Source of the DNA: Brooklawnia propionicigenes
GTDB taxonomy: Bacteria; Actinomycetota; Actinomycetes; Propionibacteriales; Propionibacteriaceae
Assembly (NCBI RefSeq): GCF_030297015.1
Contig: NZ_AP028056.1
Span: 1,250,939-1,314,938 of the forward strand
DNA length: 64,000 nucleotides
Direction of reading: 5' to 3'
Made by a program: the position numbers and the translations under genes. The notes under the pieces were generated by a model. That model had not been told where the DNA came from and made no database searches. It saw only the letters and a program-made list of their open reading frames with translations. This document shows positions 34,151 to 44,236 of the stretch, one piece after another (position 1 is the first letter of the stretch; each line of letters starts with the position of its first letter).

Positions 34151-34512
34151 CGAGCACCGGCGTCGATCCGGTCAGCAGGGTCGAACTGTGGCGGCTGATC
34201 AGCCGCGCGGCCGCCGAGGGGGCGGCCGTCCTCACCACGACGACCTACCTGGACGAAGCCGAGCGGGCAACCCGATTCCTCGCCCTCGAAGCAGGGCGGA
34301 CGCTGCTGTCCGGCGATCCGGCCGAGGCCGTGCGCAGCGCTCCCGGTGCCTTCTGGGTGGCCACCCACCGCGGGCCGGGACAGGCCTGGCGAGTGGGCCG
34401 ATCGTGGCACTGCTGGGCCGCCACAGCCCCGCCCGGCGCCGAGGTCATCGCCGCGGATCTGCACGACGTCGTGGTGGCTGCGGCACTGCGAGCCAAGCAG
34501 GATGCAGCATGA
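34138..34512 (+). pseudogene. ABC ATPase, 3' part only, disrupted by ICE insertion
   Basis: About 124 codons remain, beginning at LAEPSTGVDPVSRVELWRLI, the Walker B/D-loop part of a nucleotide-binding domain, then the switch region TTTTYLDEAERA and the C-terminal tail. Walker A and the signature motif are absent. The fragment joins the recombinase flank, so the element split the gene within Walker B. It overlaps the next ATPase gene by ATGA, indicating an original operon of two ATPases. It has no start of its own and should be inactive. Confidence 0.85.
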
Positions 34513-35372
34513 ACGCCCTGCTCAGCACCAGATCGCTGCGCAAGAGCTACGGAGATCTCGACGCGGTGCGCGGGGTCGACCTCGACGTCGAAGCCGGCGA
34601 GATCGTCGGGCTGCTGGGCGCCAACGGCGCCGGCAAGACCACGTTCATGCGCTGCGCCCTGGGCATCCTCGCCCCGTCGGGCGGTACCTCACTGCTGTTC
34701 GGCCGGCCGCCGTCGAGGCTCGGCCGCGCCCGCATCGGGTATGTTCCGCAAGGCCGCGGACTGTATCCCGATCTGACCCCACACGAGAATGCCCAGTTCT
34801 CGGCAGCCGCCTACGGCGTCCGGGCAGGCACTGACGGGTCCGCGCTGGCCGAGGGGTCGCCGGTCGACAGCTACCCGCGGCGCCTGGTGCGTGAGTTGCC
34901 ACTCGGCTTACAACGCCGGGTCGCCTTCGACATCGCTCTTCCCCACGGGCCGCAACTGCTCGTCCTCGACGAGCCGACCTCAGGGGTCGGGCCGCTGGAG
35001 TCCGCCGAACTGTGGGAGGTGATCGGACGGCAGGCCGCGGCCGGAATCGGTGTGCTGGTCACCACTCACACCATGAACGAAGCCATCCAGTGCGACCGGC
35101 TGGCGGTCATGGTCGACGGATCGATCGCCGCTGAGGGTACCGAGGCCGACATCATCGCCGGGGCCACCGTCGTCACCGTCGAGGCCGCCGACTGGCAGGC
35201 CGCGTTCGACCGGCTGGTGCAAGCCGGGCTGCTGGTGAGCCTGGCAGGCCGAGGAGTGCGCGTGCTCGGCGCGGCGCCCGAGCAGGTACTGACCGCTCTC
35301 GACGGCCTACCGGCCGCGATCGGCACGGCACCGGTCACTCTCGATGAGCGCATGGCACTGTTGGCGCAATGA
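34509..35372 (+). CDS. ABC transporter ATPase, second of a split pair
   Basis: A 287-residue nucleotide-binding protein. Walker A is LGANGAGKTT (about 37-46), Walker B is LLVLDEPTSGV, and the switch histidine is in TTHTMNEA. The signature motif is degenerate (LPLGLQRRV in place of LSGGQ) and the D-loop aspartate is Gly (SGVGPLE). Tandem ATPases like this occur in YbhF-type exporters, where one site is weakened. No permease follows; the next gene is an MFS transporter. With its partner split and its operon promoter on the far side of the element, the gene is probably poorly expressed. Confidence 0.8.
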   Translation: MNALLSTRSLRKSYGDLDAVRGVDLDVEAGEIVGLLGANGAGKTTFMRCALGILAPSGGTSLLFGRPPSRLGRARIGYVPQGRGLYPDLTPHENAQFSAAAYGVRAGTDGSALAEGSPVDSYPRRLVRELPLGLQRRVAFDIALPHGPQLLVLDEPTSGVGPLESAELWEVIGRQAAAGIGVLVTTHTMNEAIQCDRLAVMVDGSIAAEGTEADIIAGATVVTVEAADWQAAFDRLVQAGLLVSLAGRGVRVLGAAPEQVLTALDGLPAAIGTAPVTLDERMALLAQ

Positions 35373-35558
35373 CCGGGCGTCGGAGGGCACCCGCGACCCG
35401 GTGAGCGGGCGATCCCGGACGATGTCGTGCGCGTCACGGCCGCACCAACCCGGGGCTGCCCGCCCGGCGGGTGGCATCGGAGCTGTCGACCACTGGTTCA
35501 GTAATGTGCGTCGCCCCTTGCCCAAGATGCTCCAAAGGGCGTAGTTTCCCTCCTAGCG

Positions 35559-35568
35559 ACAACGTTGT
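35559..35568. promoter_or_regulatory. LacI-type palindrome upstream of the sugar transporter
   Basis: ACAACGTTGT is a perfect 10-bp palindrome with the central CG typical of LacI/GalR-family operators. It stands 54 bases upstream of the MFS start in a 249-base gap otherwise without genes. The regulator is not in the window. Confidence 0.5.
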
Positions 35569-35621
35569 AGCAGATGTCGCCATAGGAGACCCCACACCCT
35601 AAGGCAAGAAATAACCCCAAA

Positions 35622-37028
35622 ATGTCGGATACTTCCGTCACCCAACAAAGCGCGGGCGCCAACTCGCTGGTCATCCGCAGCGCCATCGTCGCCTCCATCG
35701 GCGGTTTGATCTTCGGCTTCGACACCGCCGTCATCTCGGGCACCACCACCTCGCTCGAACGCGTCTACGACCTCACCTCGAGCGGTCTCGGTTTCACCGT
35801 CGCGATCGCTACGATCGGCACCATTGTCGGTGCCATCTTCGCCGGGCAGCTCGCTGACAAGTACGGCCGCCGCAAGATGCTGTTCGTCATCGGCGCCTTC
35901 TACCTCGTCGGTGCGCTCGGTACCGCGTTGGCACCCGAAGGCCCCTTCGGGCACAACGTCTTCATGCTCTTCCGGTTCCTCGGCGGCATCGGCGTCGGCA
36001 TGTCGAGCGTGTGCGCACCGATCTACACTGCTGAGATCGCCCCGCCGGCCCAACGTGGACGCCTGGTCGGCCTCGTCCAGTTCAATATCGTGCTCGGCAT
36101 CCTGCTCGCCTACTTGAGCAACTTCATCATCCGCCAGATCGTCGCCGAAGAGACCGCTTGGCGCTGGATGCTCGGCGTGATGGCCGCGCCGGCGACGATC
36201 TTCGTCCTGCTGCTGCTCACCGTTCCCGAGACTCCGCGCTGGCTGATGGCCCACGGACGCGAAGCCCAGGCCGTGCAGATCAGCCGCCAGCTCTGCAAGA
36301 CGGTTGAGGAATCCGACCTCCAGATCTCCGAGATCCGCGCTCAGCTCCAGCAGGACGCCGCGGCGCGCGCGACCAAGGTGCCGTTCTTCACCAAGCGCTA
36401 CCGCAAGGTGATCCTGATGGCCTTCGCGATCGCCATGTTCAACCAGCTGTCCGGCGTGAACGCGATCCTCTACTACGCTCCGGTTGTCATGCAGCAGGCG
36501 GGCGCCTCCGACAACGCGTCCTACCTGATGAGCGTGGCAGTGGGCTTCATGAACCTGGTCGCCACCATGACCGCACTGACGGTCATCGACCGCATCGGGC
36601 GCCGCTCGTTGATGTTCGTCGGCTCGATCGGCTACCTGATCAGCCTCGGCTTCCTCACCATCATCATGTTCACCTTCGAGGGCCGCTACAACTCGACCTC
36701 CTCGGTGCTGGTGCTCATCGGCCTGCTCGTCTTCATCGCAGCGCATGCCTTCGGGCAGGGTTCGGTCATCTGGGTGTTCATCTCGGAGATCTTCCCGAAC
36801 CGGGTGCGGGCGCGTGGTCAGTCGTTCGGTAGCCTCACCCACTGGACGTTTGCCGCGCTAACCACCTACGCATTCCCCCCGATTGTCGATAAACTCGGTG
36901 GCGGCATCGCATTCGCCATCTTCTTCGTCTTCATGTGTGGCCAGCTGCTCTGGGTGCAGAAGGTCATGCCGGAGACCAAGGGTGTGCCCCTGGAGGAGAT
37001 GTCAGCCAAGCTCGGACTCGAGCAATAG
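35622..37028 (+). CDS. MFS sugar-porter family transporter
   Basis: A 468-residue, 12-helix H+-coupled sugar symporter. Sugar-porter signatures are clear: FGFDTAVISG in helix 1, ADKYGRRK in loop 2-3, PETPRWL after helix 6, QLSGVNAILYYAP in helix 7, DRIGRRS in loop 8-9, and PETKG near the end. It is followed after 29 bases by a PfkB sugar kinase, suggesting fructose (or another hexose or polyol) uptake with phosphorylation in the cytoplasm. The upstream palindrome suggests LacI-type induction. Confidence 0.9.
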   Translation: MSDTSVTQQSAGANSLVIRSAIVASIGGLIFGFDTAVISGTTTSLERVYDLTSSGLGFTVAIATIGTIVGAIFAGQLADKYGRRKMLFVIGAFYLVGALGTALAPEGPFGHNVFMLFRFLGGIGVGMSSVCAPIYTAEIAPPAQRGRLVGLVQFNIVLGILLAYLSNFIIRQIVAEETAWRWMLGVMAAPATIFVLLLLTVPETPRWLMAHGREAQAVQISRQLCKTVEESDLQISEIRAQLQQDAAARATKVPFFTKRYRKVILMAFAIAMFNQLSGVNAILYYAPVVMQQAGASDNASYLMSVAVGFMNLVATMTALTVIDRIGRRSLMFVGSIGYLISLGFLTIIMFTFEGRYNSTSSVLVLIGLLVFIAAHAFGQGSVIWVFISEIFPNRVRARGQSFGSLTHWTFAALTTYAFPPIVDKLGGGIAFAIFFVFMCGQLLWVQKVMPETKGVPLEEMSAKLGLEQ

Positions 37029-37057
37029 CCGCCCCTCGATTGACATAAAGGAGTGTC

Positions 37058-38047
37058 ATGACGAATCCAACCGCAGAGCCAACCGCCCCAGCCCGCACCG
37101 AAGCCCCGGTCTTGTGCCTGGGCGAGGCGCTGGTCGATATCATCATCCGCGACGACCAGATCCTTTCCGAGCATGTCGGCGGCAGCCCCCTCAATGTCGC
37201 ATGCGGAATCACCCAACTCGGGCATCCGGCGCTGATCGCGTCCTGGTGGGGTGACGATGAGCGGGGCAGGGCCATTGAAGCCCACGCCACCAAGCACACC
37301 GTTGGGATCGTCCCAGGCAGTGACAAGGCCGACCGCACCGCCATTGCGAACGCCCACCTGGACGCGCAGGGACGAGCCACCTACGATTTCGAGCTGGTCT
37401 GGGACGTTCCGGAGCTGCCCCCGGCAGCCTCGCTGGCCCACCTGCACACCGGTAGCTTCGCCGCCACCCTTGAGCCGGGTGCGGCCAAGGTACTTGCCGC
37501 GGTCAAGAGGATGGCGATCAACGGCACGGTGAGCTACGACCCGAACGTGCGTCCGGCACTGATGGAATCGCCGGAGAAGGTGCTCGGCCGCGTTGAGGAC
37601 ATCGTTGCGCTGTCCGACGTGGTCAAGGCAAGTGACGAGGACGTGGCCTGGCTCTACGGCGACACTCCGGTCGAGGAGGTCATGCGGAGGTGGATCAAGA
37701 TGGGCCCCGGGCTGGTAATCGTCACCCGTGGCCCCTGGGGTGCCTATGCGCTGCTGTCCGGAGATCGCGACATGATGGTGGTCGACCCGCTCAATGTCGA
37801 AGTGGCCGATACGGTCGGCGCCGGTGATTCGTTCATGGCGGGTCTCCTGTCGGGCCTGCTTGATGCCGACCTGCTCGGCAGTCCCCTGGCGAAGGCGCAG
37901 CTGCGGAGCGCGGATTGGAGCCAGGTGCGCACGGCTCTGCACCGCGCAGTCATCACGTCCGGTCTGACAGTCAGCCGGTCGGGTGCCTACGCCCCTCGGC
38001 GCGATGAGGTCCAGCGGGTGCTCGCGGTCGATCCGCTGCTGCGCTGA
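37058..38047 (+). CDS. PfkB-family carbohydrate kinase, probable fructokinase
   Basis: A 329-residue ribokinase-superfamily enzyme. The N-terminal sugar-binding region is CLGEALVDIIIRDD, followed by HVGGSPLNVACGITQLGHP. The C-terminal signature VGAGDSFMAGLLSGL carries the catalytic aspartate and anion hole. GGAG precedes the ATG by about five bases. Paired with a sugar porter and followed convergently by fructose-bisphosphate aldolase, fructose phosphorylation is the most likely role. Other sugars accepted by PfkB kinases cannot be excluded. Confidence 0.85.
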   Translation: MTNPTAEPTAPARTEAPVLCLGEALVDIIIRDDQILSEHVGGSPLNVACGITQLGHPALIASWWGDDERGRAIEAHATKHTVGIVPGSDKADRTAIANAHLDAQGRATYDFELVWDVPELPPAASLAHLHTGSFAATLEPGAAKVLAAVKRMAINGTVSYDPNVRPALMESPEKVLGRVEDIVALSDVVKASDEDVAWLYGDTPVEEVMRRWIKMGPGLVIVTRGPWGAYALLSGDRDMMVVDPLNVEVADTVGAGDSFMAGLLSGLLDADLLGSPLAKAQLRSADWSQVRTALHRAVITSGLTVSRSGAYAPRRDEVQRVLAVDPLLR

Positions 38048-38076
38048 GGCTGACGACGCCACAGCAGCAGACAACA

Positions 38077-38120
38077 AACGACTGGGCCGGACGCTTAACC
38101 AAGCGTCCGGCCCAGTCGTT
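38077..38120. terminator. 20-bp-stem bidirectional terminator
   Basis: The arms 38077-38096 and 38101-38120 are perfect complements (20 bp, beginning AACGACTGGG), closed by the loop AACC. It lies between the convergent kinase and aldolase genes and can serve both strands. Confidence 0.9.
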
Positions 38121-38147
38121 GTGCTGCAGGACCTACTGGGTTGATGG

Positions 38148-39170
<1,023 letters not shown>

Positions 39171-39276
39171 ATCTGCTTCTTTCTGTCGTTCTCGCGGCGC
39201 TCGCCACGAGTCTTCGTGGATCTGCGTTTGCCGTGGTCACCATTGTGTCAAACTCCGACGACCGGCGGCCGATAGC

Positions 39277-39912
39277 TCACCAAATGTCATCAACTGAACT
39301 GAGATCCAAGCCGAATCGGCCCAGCGAGAAAGCCCGCAGCGCTGAATCGATTGAGCTCGGGGGTGCATCCAGCACGATGATCGGCACCGACCAGCTGCGG
39401 TCCTGGTCCCACCGGACCTCGAGCCGGGGCCCGGGGCTGAACAGCTTGTCGAGGCCGGCGATGGAGGTGATGCGGTCCCAGCCGATCCGCTCCCCTTCCG
39501 GGACCGTCGAGGCCACCAGACCGTCATCGTCGATCTGGAAGGCCGGCCCGAGCGGCACCTGAGCGGTAGCCTTGCGGGCCCGTTTGAGTTGGACGAACTT
39601 CACAATGATGTTCGTCACCGTGTACACCGCGGAAGCGATCAGCAGCCAGAAGAATGCGCTGCTGGGCTCCGGCCGGATGAAGAAATAGAAGGCGCCCGTG
39701 ATGAGCAGGCTGATCACGCCCATGATCGTCGTCCGGTCGAGCCGCTTGCGAATCCCGGCAGCGCGTTGAGCCATCGCGACCGGTGAGTAGCTGACCAGCA
39801 TGCCCGCATCCGGCTGCACCCCGGGGCTGGGCCGCGTGGGAACAGCACCGGAATCGGGGTGCACCGGTTGGACGGGGTAGTCCGGGCCGGTGGTTGCGGG
39901 GCTCATGGGCAC
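39277..39912 (-). CDS. Membrane protein with two TM helices, 211 residues
   Basis: The first 55 residues are Pro-rich and disordered, then two transmembrane helices (about 63-80 and 84-104). A C-terminal soluble domain follows (LGPAFQIDDDGLVASTVPEG, ERIGWDRITSIAGLD, LEVRWDQDRSWSVPII) that resembles PH-like domains found in actinobacterial membrane proteins. The start may be GTG 39912 or ATG 39906. Function unknown. Confidence 0.7.
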   Translation of the reverse strand: MPMSPATTGPDYPVQPVHPDSGAVPTRPSPGVQPDAGMLVSYSPVAMAQRAAGIRKRLDRTTIMGVISLLITGAFYFFIRPEPSSAFFWLLIASAVYTVTNIIVKFVQLKRARKATAQVPLGPAFQIDDDGLVASTVPEGERIGWDRITSIAGLDKLFSPGPRLEVRWDQDRSWSVPIIVLDAPPSSIDSALRAFSLGRFGLDLSSVDDIW

Positions 39913-39948
39913 GACCTCAATGGCTTCGTGATGGCTGGATCTCCATGG

Positions 39949-40998
39949 TCAGTAGAAAAGCTCGGTATTGACCACGTTACGCATCGGTTTGCCGTCGAGG
40001 AAAGCGTGCAGATTCTCGATGAACAGATCGGCGATGCGCGAGTCCTCCTTGGCGGAGTTCGCCGCGGTGTGTGGCGAGATCACGACGTTCGGCAGATCCC
40101 ACAGCGGGCTGTCAGCGGGCAGTGGTTCGGTCTTCGCCACATCGAGAGCGGCGAATCCGAGATGCCCGGAGGTCAGCAGCTCGATCATCGCGTCCTCTTC
40201 GATGCACTGACCGCGGCCGACGCTGGCGATGATGGCCCCGGGCGCCAATGCCTCGAGGACCTCACGACTGATGAGATCATCGGTGCCGACGGCGCCGGGC
40301 AGCGCGTTGATCAGGGCATCGGCTCCTTGGGCCGCTTCGACGATCTGGTCGGAGGTGTACAGCCTTTCCACCGCTTCGACCGGTTTGATGGAGCGGTTGA
40401 CGCCGATGACGGTGGCACCGAGCTCGGAGAAGCGCTTCGCGCATTCCTGACCGATGGCGCCCATGCCCACCACCACGACGGTCATGTCAGAGACCATGCC
40501 CATCGTCCGGCGCGACGTCGGCCAGTAGTGCCGCTGCTTGTCAGCCTGCAGCCGCGGCAGTTCCTTCGCGCCGGCGAGAACGCCGAACAGCGCGAACTCG
40601 GCGAGCGTCCCGGCATGCACCCCGGCGGAGGTGGTGAAGATCACCCGCCGGAGTTCTTCCTTGGTGAGGTTCGCCGCCTTCACCTGCGAGCCGCCGCCGG
40701 CGGCCATGATGTGCACCCACTTGAGTTTCGGGTTGGCTCGCACGATGCGGGCCAGTTCGGCCGAGTTGTTATTGGGGAAGCTGTACAGGATGTCGGCGCT
40801 GTCGACCAGTTCGGCGAGCCGGGCCTGCTGCTCGGGCGTCCGCTTGAAGCTCGGGTCGCCCCGATGATCGGACGGCCACCGCATCGGGGGCATCAGGTCG
40901 GGTTCGTAACTGACCTCGACCCGGGGATCGGCGGACCTGAGCCGCTCGACGTACTCACTGGCCAACGGTTTCGCAACCACTACACGCAAATCGTCCAT
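39949..40998 (-). CDS. D-isomer-specific 2-hydroxyacid dehydrogenase
   Basis: A 349-residue NAD(P)-dependent oxidoreductase. The Rossmann motif is VVVVGMGAIGQECAKRF; the catalytic arginine lies in VGRG, the glutamate in the AALDVAKTEPLP region and the histidine in SPHTA. Members reduce 2-oxoacids such as pyruvate, glyoxylate or hydroxypyruvate; the substrate here is not evident. ATG 40998 is chosen over GTG 41010 because GGAGGG lies just upstream. Confidence 0.85.
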   Translation of the reverse strand: MDDLRVVVAKPLASEYVERLRSADPRVEVSYEPDLMPPMRWPSDHRGDPSFKRTPEQQARLAELVDSADILYSFPNNNSAELARIVRANPKLKWVHIMAAGGGSQVKAANLTKEELRRVIFTTSAGVHAGTLAEFALFGVLAGAKELPRLQADKQRHYWPTSRRTMGMVSDMTVVVVGMGAIGQECAKRFSELGATVIGVNRSIKPVEAVERLYTSDQIVEAAQGADALINALPGAVGTDDLISREVLEALAPGAIIASVGRGQCIEEDAMIELLTSGHLGFAALDVAKTEPLPADSPLWDLPNVVISPHTAANSAKEDSRIADLFIENLHAFLDGKPMRNVVNTELFY

Positions 40999-41138
40999 TC
41001 TGCCCTCCACAGCTATTCAAGCAGGTTCGGCGGCTGCGCAGATAGGCGTGCTCAACCTCGGTCGCTAGATTGTTGTTCATCCATTTCTGCCGGTACGCTG
41101 ATCGGCCCGGAAGAAAGACCAACGATAGGTTCCCAAGC

Positions 41139-41783
41139 ATGACGTATTCTCCCGGCCCCGACTACTCGCCCGGTCCCGGCGGACAGCCACCGTCCGGCTA
41201 CGGGAGCCCTCAGGTTCCGGCGTGGCAGCCCGGGGGGCCCGGTGGTCCCAGCTCGGGCGGCACCGGGCGTGGCCCGGAGCACGATCGGACCCGGATTGCG
41301 CTCATCGGGACGTTGATCGGCGTCGCGCTGGCCGTGGTGGTCGGGGCGATCATGCTCTTTCGTCCCACCGGCGGCCAGGTGACCGGCACTCCGTCGGTGG
41401 CCTCGGTGAGCCCGACCGCGCAGACGACGTCAGAGCCCACCGTCACCGTCACCGTGACGCTGCCGCCCACGACGGCTGCCAGTGCTCCGCCGACGACCTC
41501 GCCGGCCCCGACCACCACATCGGCGGCACCGACCCCCAGCGCACAGCTCGCCTGGCCACCCGACGGCACCTCGCTGTGCGACGATTCGACCGCGGTCAAC
41601 CAGGTGACCAGCTGCGCGTTCGCCGGTGTCATGCACAACGTCTGGGTGACCTTCGGGCCCGGCACCTATCTGGTGGACAGTCCGACGACCGGCCAGACCT
41701 ACACGATGAGCTGTGAGACCGCCGCGCCGGGCGTGGGACGATGCTTCGGCGGCAACAACGCGCTGGTCTACGTCCGCAGCTGA
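41139..41783 (+). CDS. Single-TM protein with Thr/Pro linker, 214 residues
   Basis: A disordered Gly/Pro N-terminus (YSPGPDYSPGPGGQPPSGYG) is followed by one transmembrane helix (about 50-72) and an extracellular Ser/Thr/Pro linker. The small C-terminal domain has four cysteines (SLCDDSTAVNQVTSCAFAGV, YTMSCETAAPGVGRCFGG), likely forming two disulfides. This layout is common for actinobacterial cell-surface proteins of unknown function. ATG 41139 is preferred, as the sequence upstream is not protein-like. Confidence 0.7.
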   Translation: MTYSPGPDYSPGPGGQPPSGYGSPQVPAWQPGGPGGPSSGGTGRGPEHDRTRIALIGTLIGVALAVVVGAIMLFRPTGGQVTGTPSVASVSPTAQTTSEPTVTVTVTLPPTTAASAPPTTSPAPTTTSAAPTPSAQLAWPPDGTSLCDDSTAVNQVTSCAFAGVMHNVWVTFGPGTYLVDSPTTGQTYTMSCETAAPGVGRCFGGNNALVYVRS

Positions 41784-41800
41784 GTCGACCATCCGTCCGG

Positions 41801-42958
41801 TCAGTGCAGCGCGGCGGCCATCTTCTCGATCGAAGACTGCAGGATCGGACGCGGCAACGCGAAATTGAAGCGGACGTGCCCTCGTCCGGCATCGCCGCAT
41901 TCGGCGCCGTCGGTGAGCGCCACCCCCGCCTTGAGGAAGTGCTTGCGGGGATCGTCCAGCTCGAGTTCGCGGCAGTCGAGCCACGCCAGGAAGGACGCCT
42001 CGGGCTCGATGTAGCCGACCGCGGGCAGCAGATCCGCGAGCATCTCGGTGAGCAGCCTGCGGTTGCCGTCCAGGTAGTCGAGGACCTCGGCCAGCCAGGG
42101 GCCGCCCTCGCGGAACGCCGTGATGTTCGCGATCATGCCCATCGGGGTCGACTCGTACGGCAGGCCGTGGCCCTGGGTTGTGTAGAAGCGCTGATGCTCG
42201 GGATTGGTGAGGATCAGCTGCGCGCACTTCAGCCCGGCGAGATTGAACGACTTGGACGCCGACATCGCCGTCACGGTGTGCGCGGCGGCGGTGTCGTTGA
42301 TGCTGGCATAGGGGACGTGCTGAACGCCGGGATAGCTGAGCGGGGCATGGATCTCGTCGCTGAAGACCAGGCCGCCGTGCCGCTCGACGACCTCACAGAT
42401 GGCTTCGAGTTCGGCGCGGTCGAAGGCCTTCCCGATCGGATTGTGCGGGTTGCACAACACCAGCAGCCTGGCACCGGCGGCGAACTCGCGGTCCAGAGCG
42501 TCGAGGTCCATCGTCCAGTCGGCATCGCCGCGCAGCATGGGCACCTCGACCCGCTGATGGCCGAAGGTGCCCGGCATGTCGACGAACGGCATGTAGCAGG
42601 GGGTGGGGACGATGATCCGCGAGCCCGCCGGCAGCCAGTGGGTCATCACGATTGCCAGGCCCGTCAGCACGTCGGGCAGCCAGTGGATCTGGGGCCAGCC
42701 GACCTGCCAGCCGTACCTGGCGGCGACGAATTCGCTGGTCGCCTTCTTGAGCTCGGTGCGCCAGGCCATCGGCGCGTATCCGGTCTGCTGGCGTTTGAGC
42801 AACTGCTCCAGAACCTCCGCAATCTCGGGGGCGATCCCGAAATCCATCTCGGCGATCCAGGCTCCGATGGCGTTCGGGTAGGTCGTCCACTTGAGACTGC
42901 CGGCCGCAGTCAGGTCGTCGATGGTCAGTGCGTCGATACGCTCAGCAAACTCGCTCAC
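41801..42958 (-). CDS. MalY/PatB-type PLP-dependent C-S lyase
   Basis: A 385-residue fold-type I PLP enzyme of the MalY/PatB cystathionine beta-lyase group, which cleaves carbon-sulfur bonds to homocysteine, pyruvate and ammonia. CNPHNPIGKAF, VFSDEIHAPL and the PLP-lysine region SASKSFNLAGLKCA are diagnostic. GTG 42958 overlaps the stop of the upstream SpoU gene (GTGA), so the two are translationally coupled. MalY-type proteins can also act as regulators, but no regulatory partner is present. Confidence 0.85.
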   Translation of the reverse strand: MSEFAERIDALTIDDLTAAGSLKWTTYPNAIGAWIAEMDFGIAPEIAEVLEQLLKRQQTGYAPMAWRTELKKATSEFVAARYGWQVGWPQIHWLPDVLTGLAIVMTHWLPAGSRIIVPTPCYMPFVDMPGTFGHQRVEVPMLRGDADWTMDLDALDREFAAGARLLVLCNPHNPIGKAFDRAELEAICEVVERHGGLVFSDEIHAPLSYPGVQHVPYASINDTAAAHTVTAMSASKSFNLAGLKCAQLILTNPEHQRFYTTQGHGLPYESTPMGMIANITAFREGGPWLAEVLDYLDGNRRLLTEMLADLLPAVGYIEPEASFLAWLDCRELELDDPRKHFLKAGVALTDGAECGDAGRGHVRFNFALPRPILQSSIEKMAAALH

Positions 42959-43617
42959 GGCTCCAGTCTGGCAGCACTGGCGTGGCTCAGCGTCCACTGA
43001 TACATGGCGATCGCTGCGGCAGCCCCCGCGTTGAAGGAGCGGGTGGAGCCGTATTGGGTGATGGCGACCAGCTGCTGGCAGCGGGCGACCATCGCCTCGG
43101 TCAGGCCCGGGCCCTCCGATCCGAAGACCAGGCAGCAGGCTTGCGGAAGCGGTGTCGATTCCAGCGGCACCGAACCCGGGAGGTTGTCGACTCCGATCAT
43201 GGTCAGCCGTTCACTACTGCAGTACTCGGCCAAAGCCTGCTCATCGGGGCGATGGACGACGTGCAGATAGCGGTCGGTCACCATCGCACCGCGACGGTTC
43301 CAGCGACGGTTTCCGATGATGTGCACGAGTTCGACATTGAACGCGTTGGCGGTACGCACGATCGAGCCGATGTTGAAGTCGTGCTGCCAGTTCTGGATGG
43401 CGACCTGCAGGCGCGCCGGGGCGATCCTCGTGCGGCGGGCATCGAGATCGTCGACGATGGCGTCCATCCGCCAGTAGCGGTAGCGGTCGATGACGTTGCG
43501 GCGGTCGCCGTCGGCCAGCAGCGCGGGGTCGAAGCGCGGGTCCTCGGGCCACGGCTGTGGGTAGGGCCCGACTCCGACGTCCGTATTGGTCGGGTCCGGT
43601 GCCGGTTCGTTGGTCAT
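42955..43617 (-). CDS. SpoU/TrmH-family RNA methyltransferase
   Basis: A 220-residue SPOUT-fold enzyme that 2'-O-methylates tRNA or rRNA using S-adenosylmethionine. The three SpoU motifs are visible: NIGSIVRTANAF, LVFGSEGPGL and SFNAGAAAAIAMY, the last two forming the knotted cofactor site. The usual SxNVS in motif 3 is SFNAG here. There is no N-terminal RNA-binding L30e domain. ATG 43617 is chosen; the stop overlaps the lyase start. Confidence 0.85.
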   Translation of the reverse strand: MTNEPAPDPTNTDVGVGPYPQPWPEDPRFDPALLADGDRRNVIDRYRYWRMDAIVDDLDARRTRIAPARLQVAIQNWQHDFNIGSIVRTANAFNVELVHIIGNRRWNRRGAMVTDRYLHVVHRPDEQALAEYCSSERLTMIGVDNLPGSVPLESTPLPQACCLVFGSEGPGLTEAMVARCQQLVAITQYGSTRSFNAGAAAAIAMYQWTLSHASAARLEP

Positions 43618-43642
43618 CGCAGCACAGCCGTGCTCGGCGCGA

Positions 43643-44182
43643 TCACAGATCGAGGTCCTCGATTCCGTAGGCGTAGCGGTAGTCGAGCCCGGCAGCGTTG
43701 ATGGCCTGGGCGGCACCGGTGGAACGGTCGACGATGACTGCCACACCGACGACCTCGGCGCCCGCCTCGCGCAGCGCGGCGACCGCCTGCAGCGCGGAGC
43801 CTCCGGTGGTGGAGGTGTCCTCGACGACCAGGACGCGGCGGCCGGCGACATCGGGACCCTCGATGCGCTTGTGCAGACCGTGGGTCTTGGCGTCCTTACG
43901 GACGACGAAGGCATCAAGACGCTCGCCCGCGCTGGCAGCAGCGTGCAACATGGCGATGGCTACGGGGTCTGCGCCCATCGTGAGGCCGCCGACGGCATCG
44001 AAGTCCCAATCGGCGACGAGTTCGCGCATGACGCTTCCGACCAGGGGAGCTGCTTGTCCATCCAGAGTGACCCGACGGACGTCGACGTAGTAGTCCGCCT
44101 CGCGCCCGGAGGCCAGCGTCACCCGGCCCTTGACGATCGCCAGTTCATTGATCAGTTCACGCAGTCGCTCACGGTCGCTCAT
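43643..44182 (-). CDS. pyrE: Orotate phosphoribosyltransferase
   Basis: A 179-residue type I phosphoribosyltransferase that converts orotate and PRPP to OMP in pyrimidine synthesis. The PRPP-binding signature is VLVVEDTSTTGGSALQA, with the flexible-loop basic residues in FVVRKDAKTHGLHKRIEG. It is slightly short but complete. It lies 25 bases upstream of the SpoU gene on the same strand and may be co-transcribed with it. Confidence 0.9.
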   Translation of the reverse strand: MSDRERLRELINELAIVKGRVTLASGREADYYVDVRRVTLDGQAAPLVGSVMRELVADWDFDAVGGLTMGADPVAIAMLHAAASAGERLDAFVVRKDAKTHGLHKRIEGPDVAGRRVLVVEDTSTTGGSALQAVAALREAGAEVVGVAVIVDRSTGAAQAINAAGLDYRYAYGIEDLDL

Positions 44183-44236
44183 GGGGACAGCCTAGCTGGC
44201 CCGCTACTGCCGACGATTCGGCGGCTGCTGTGCCGG

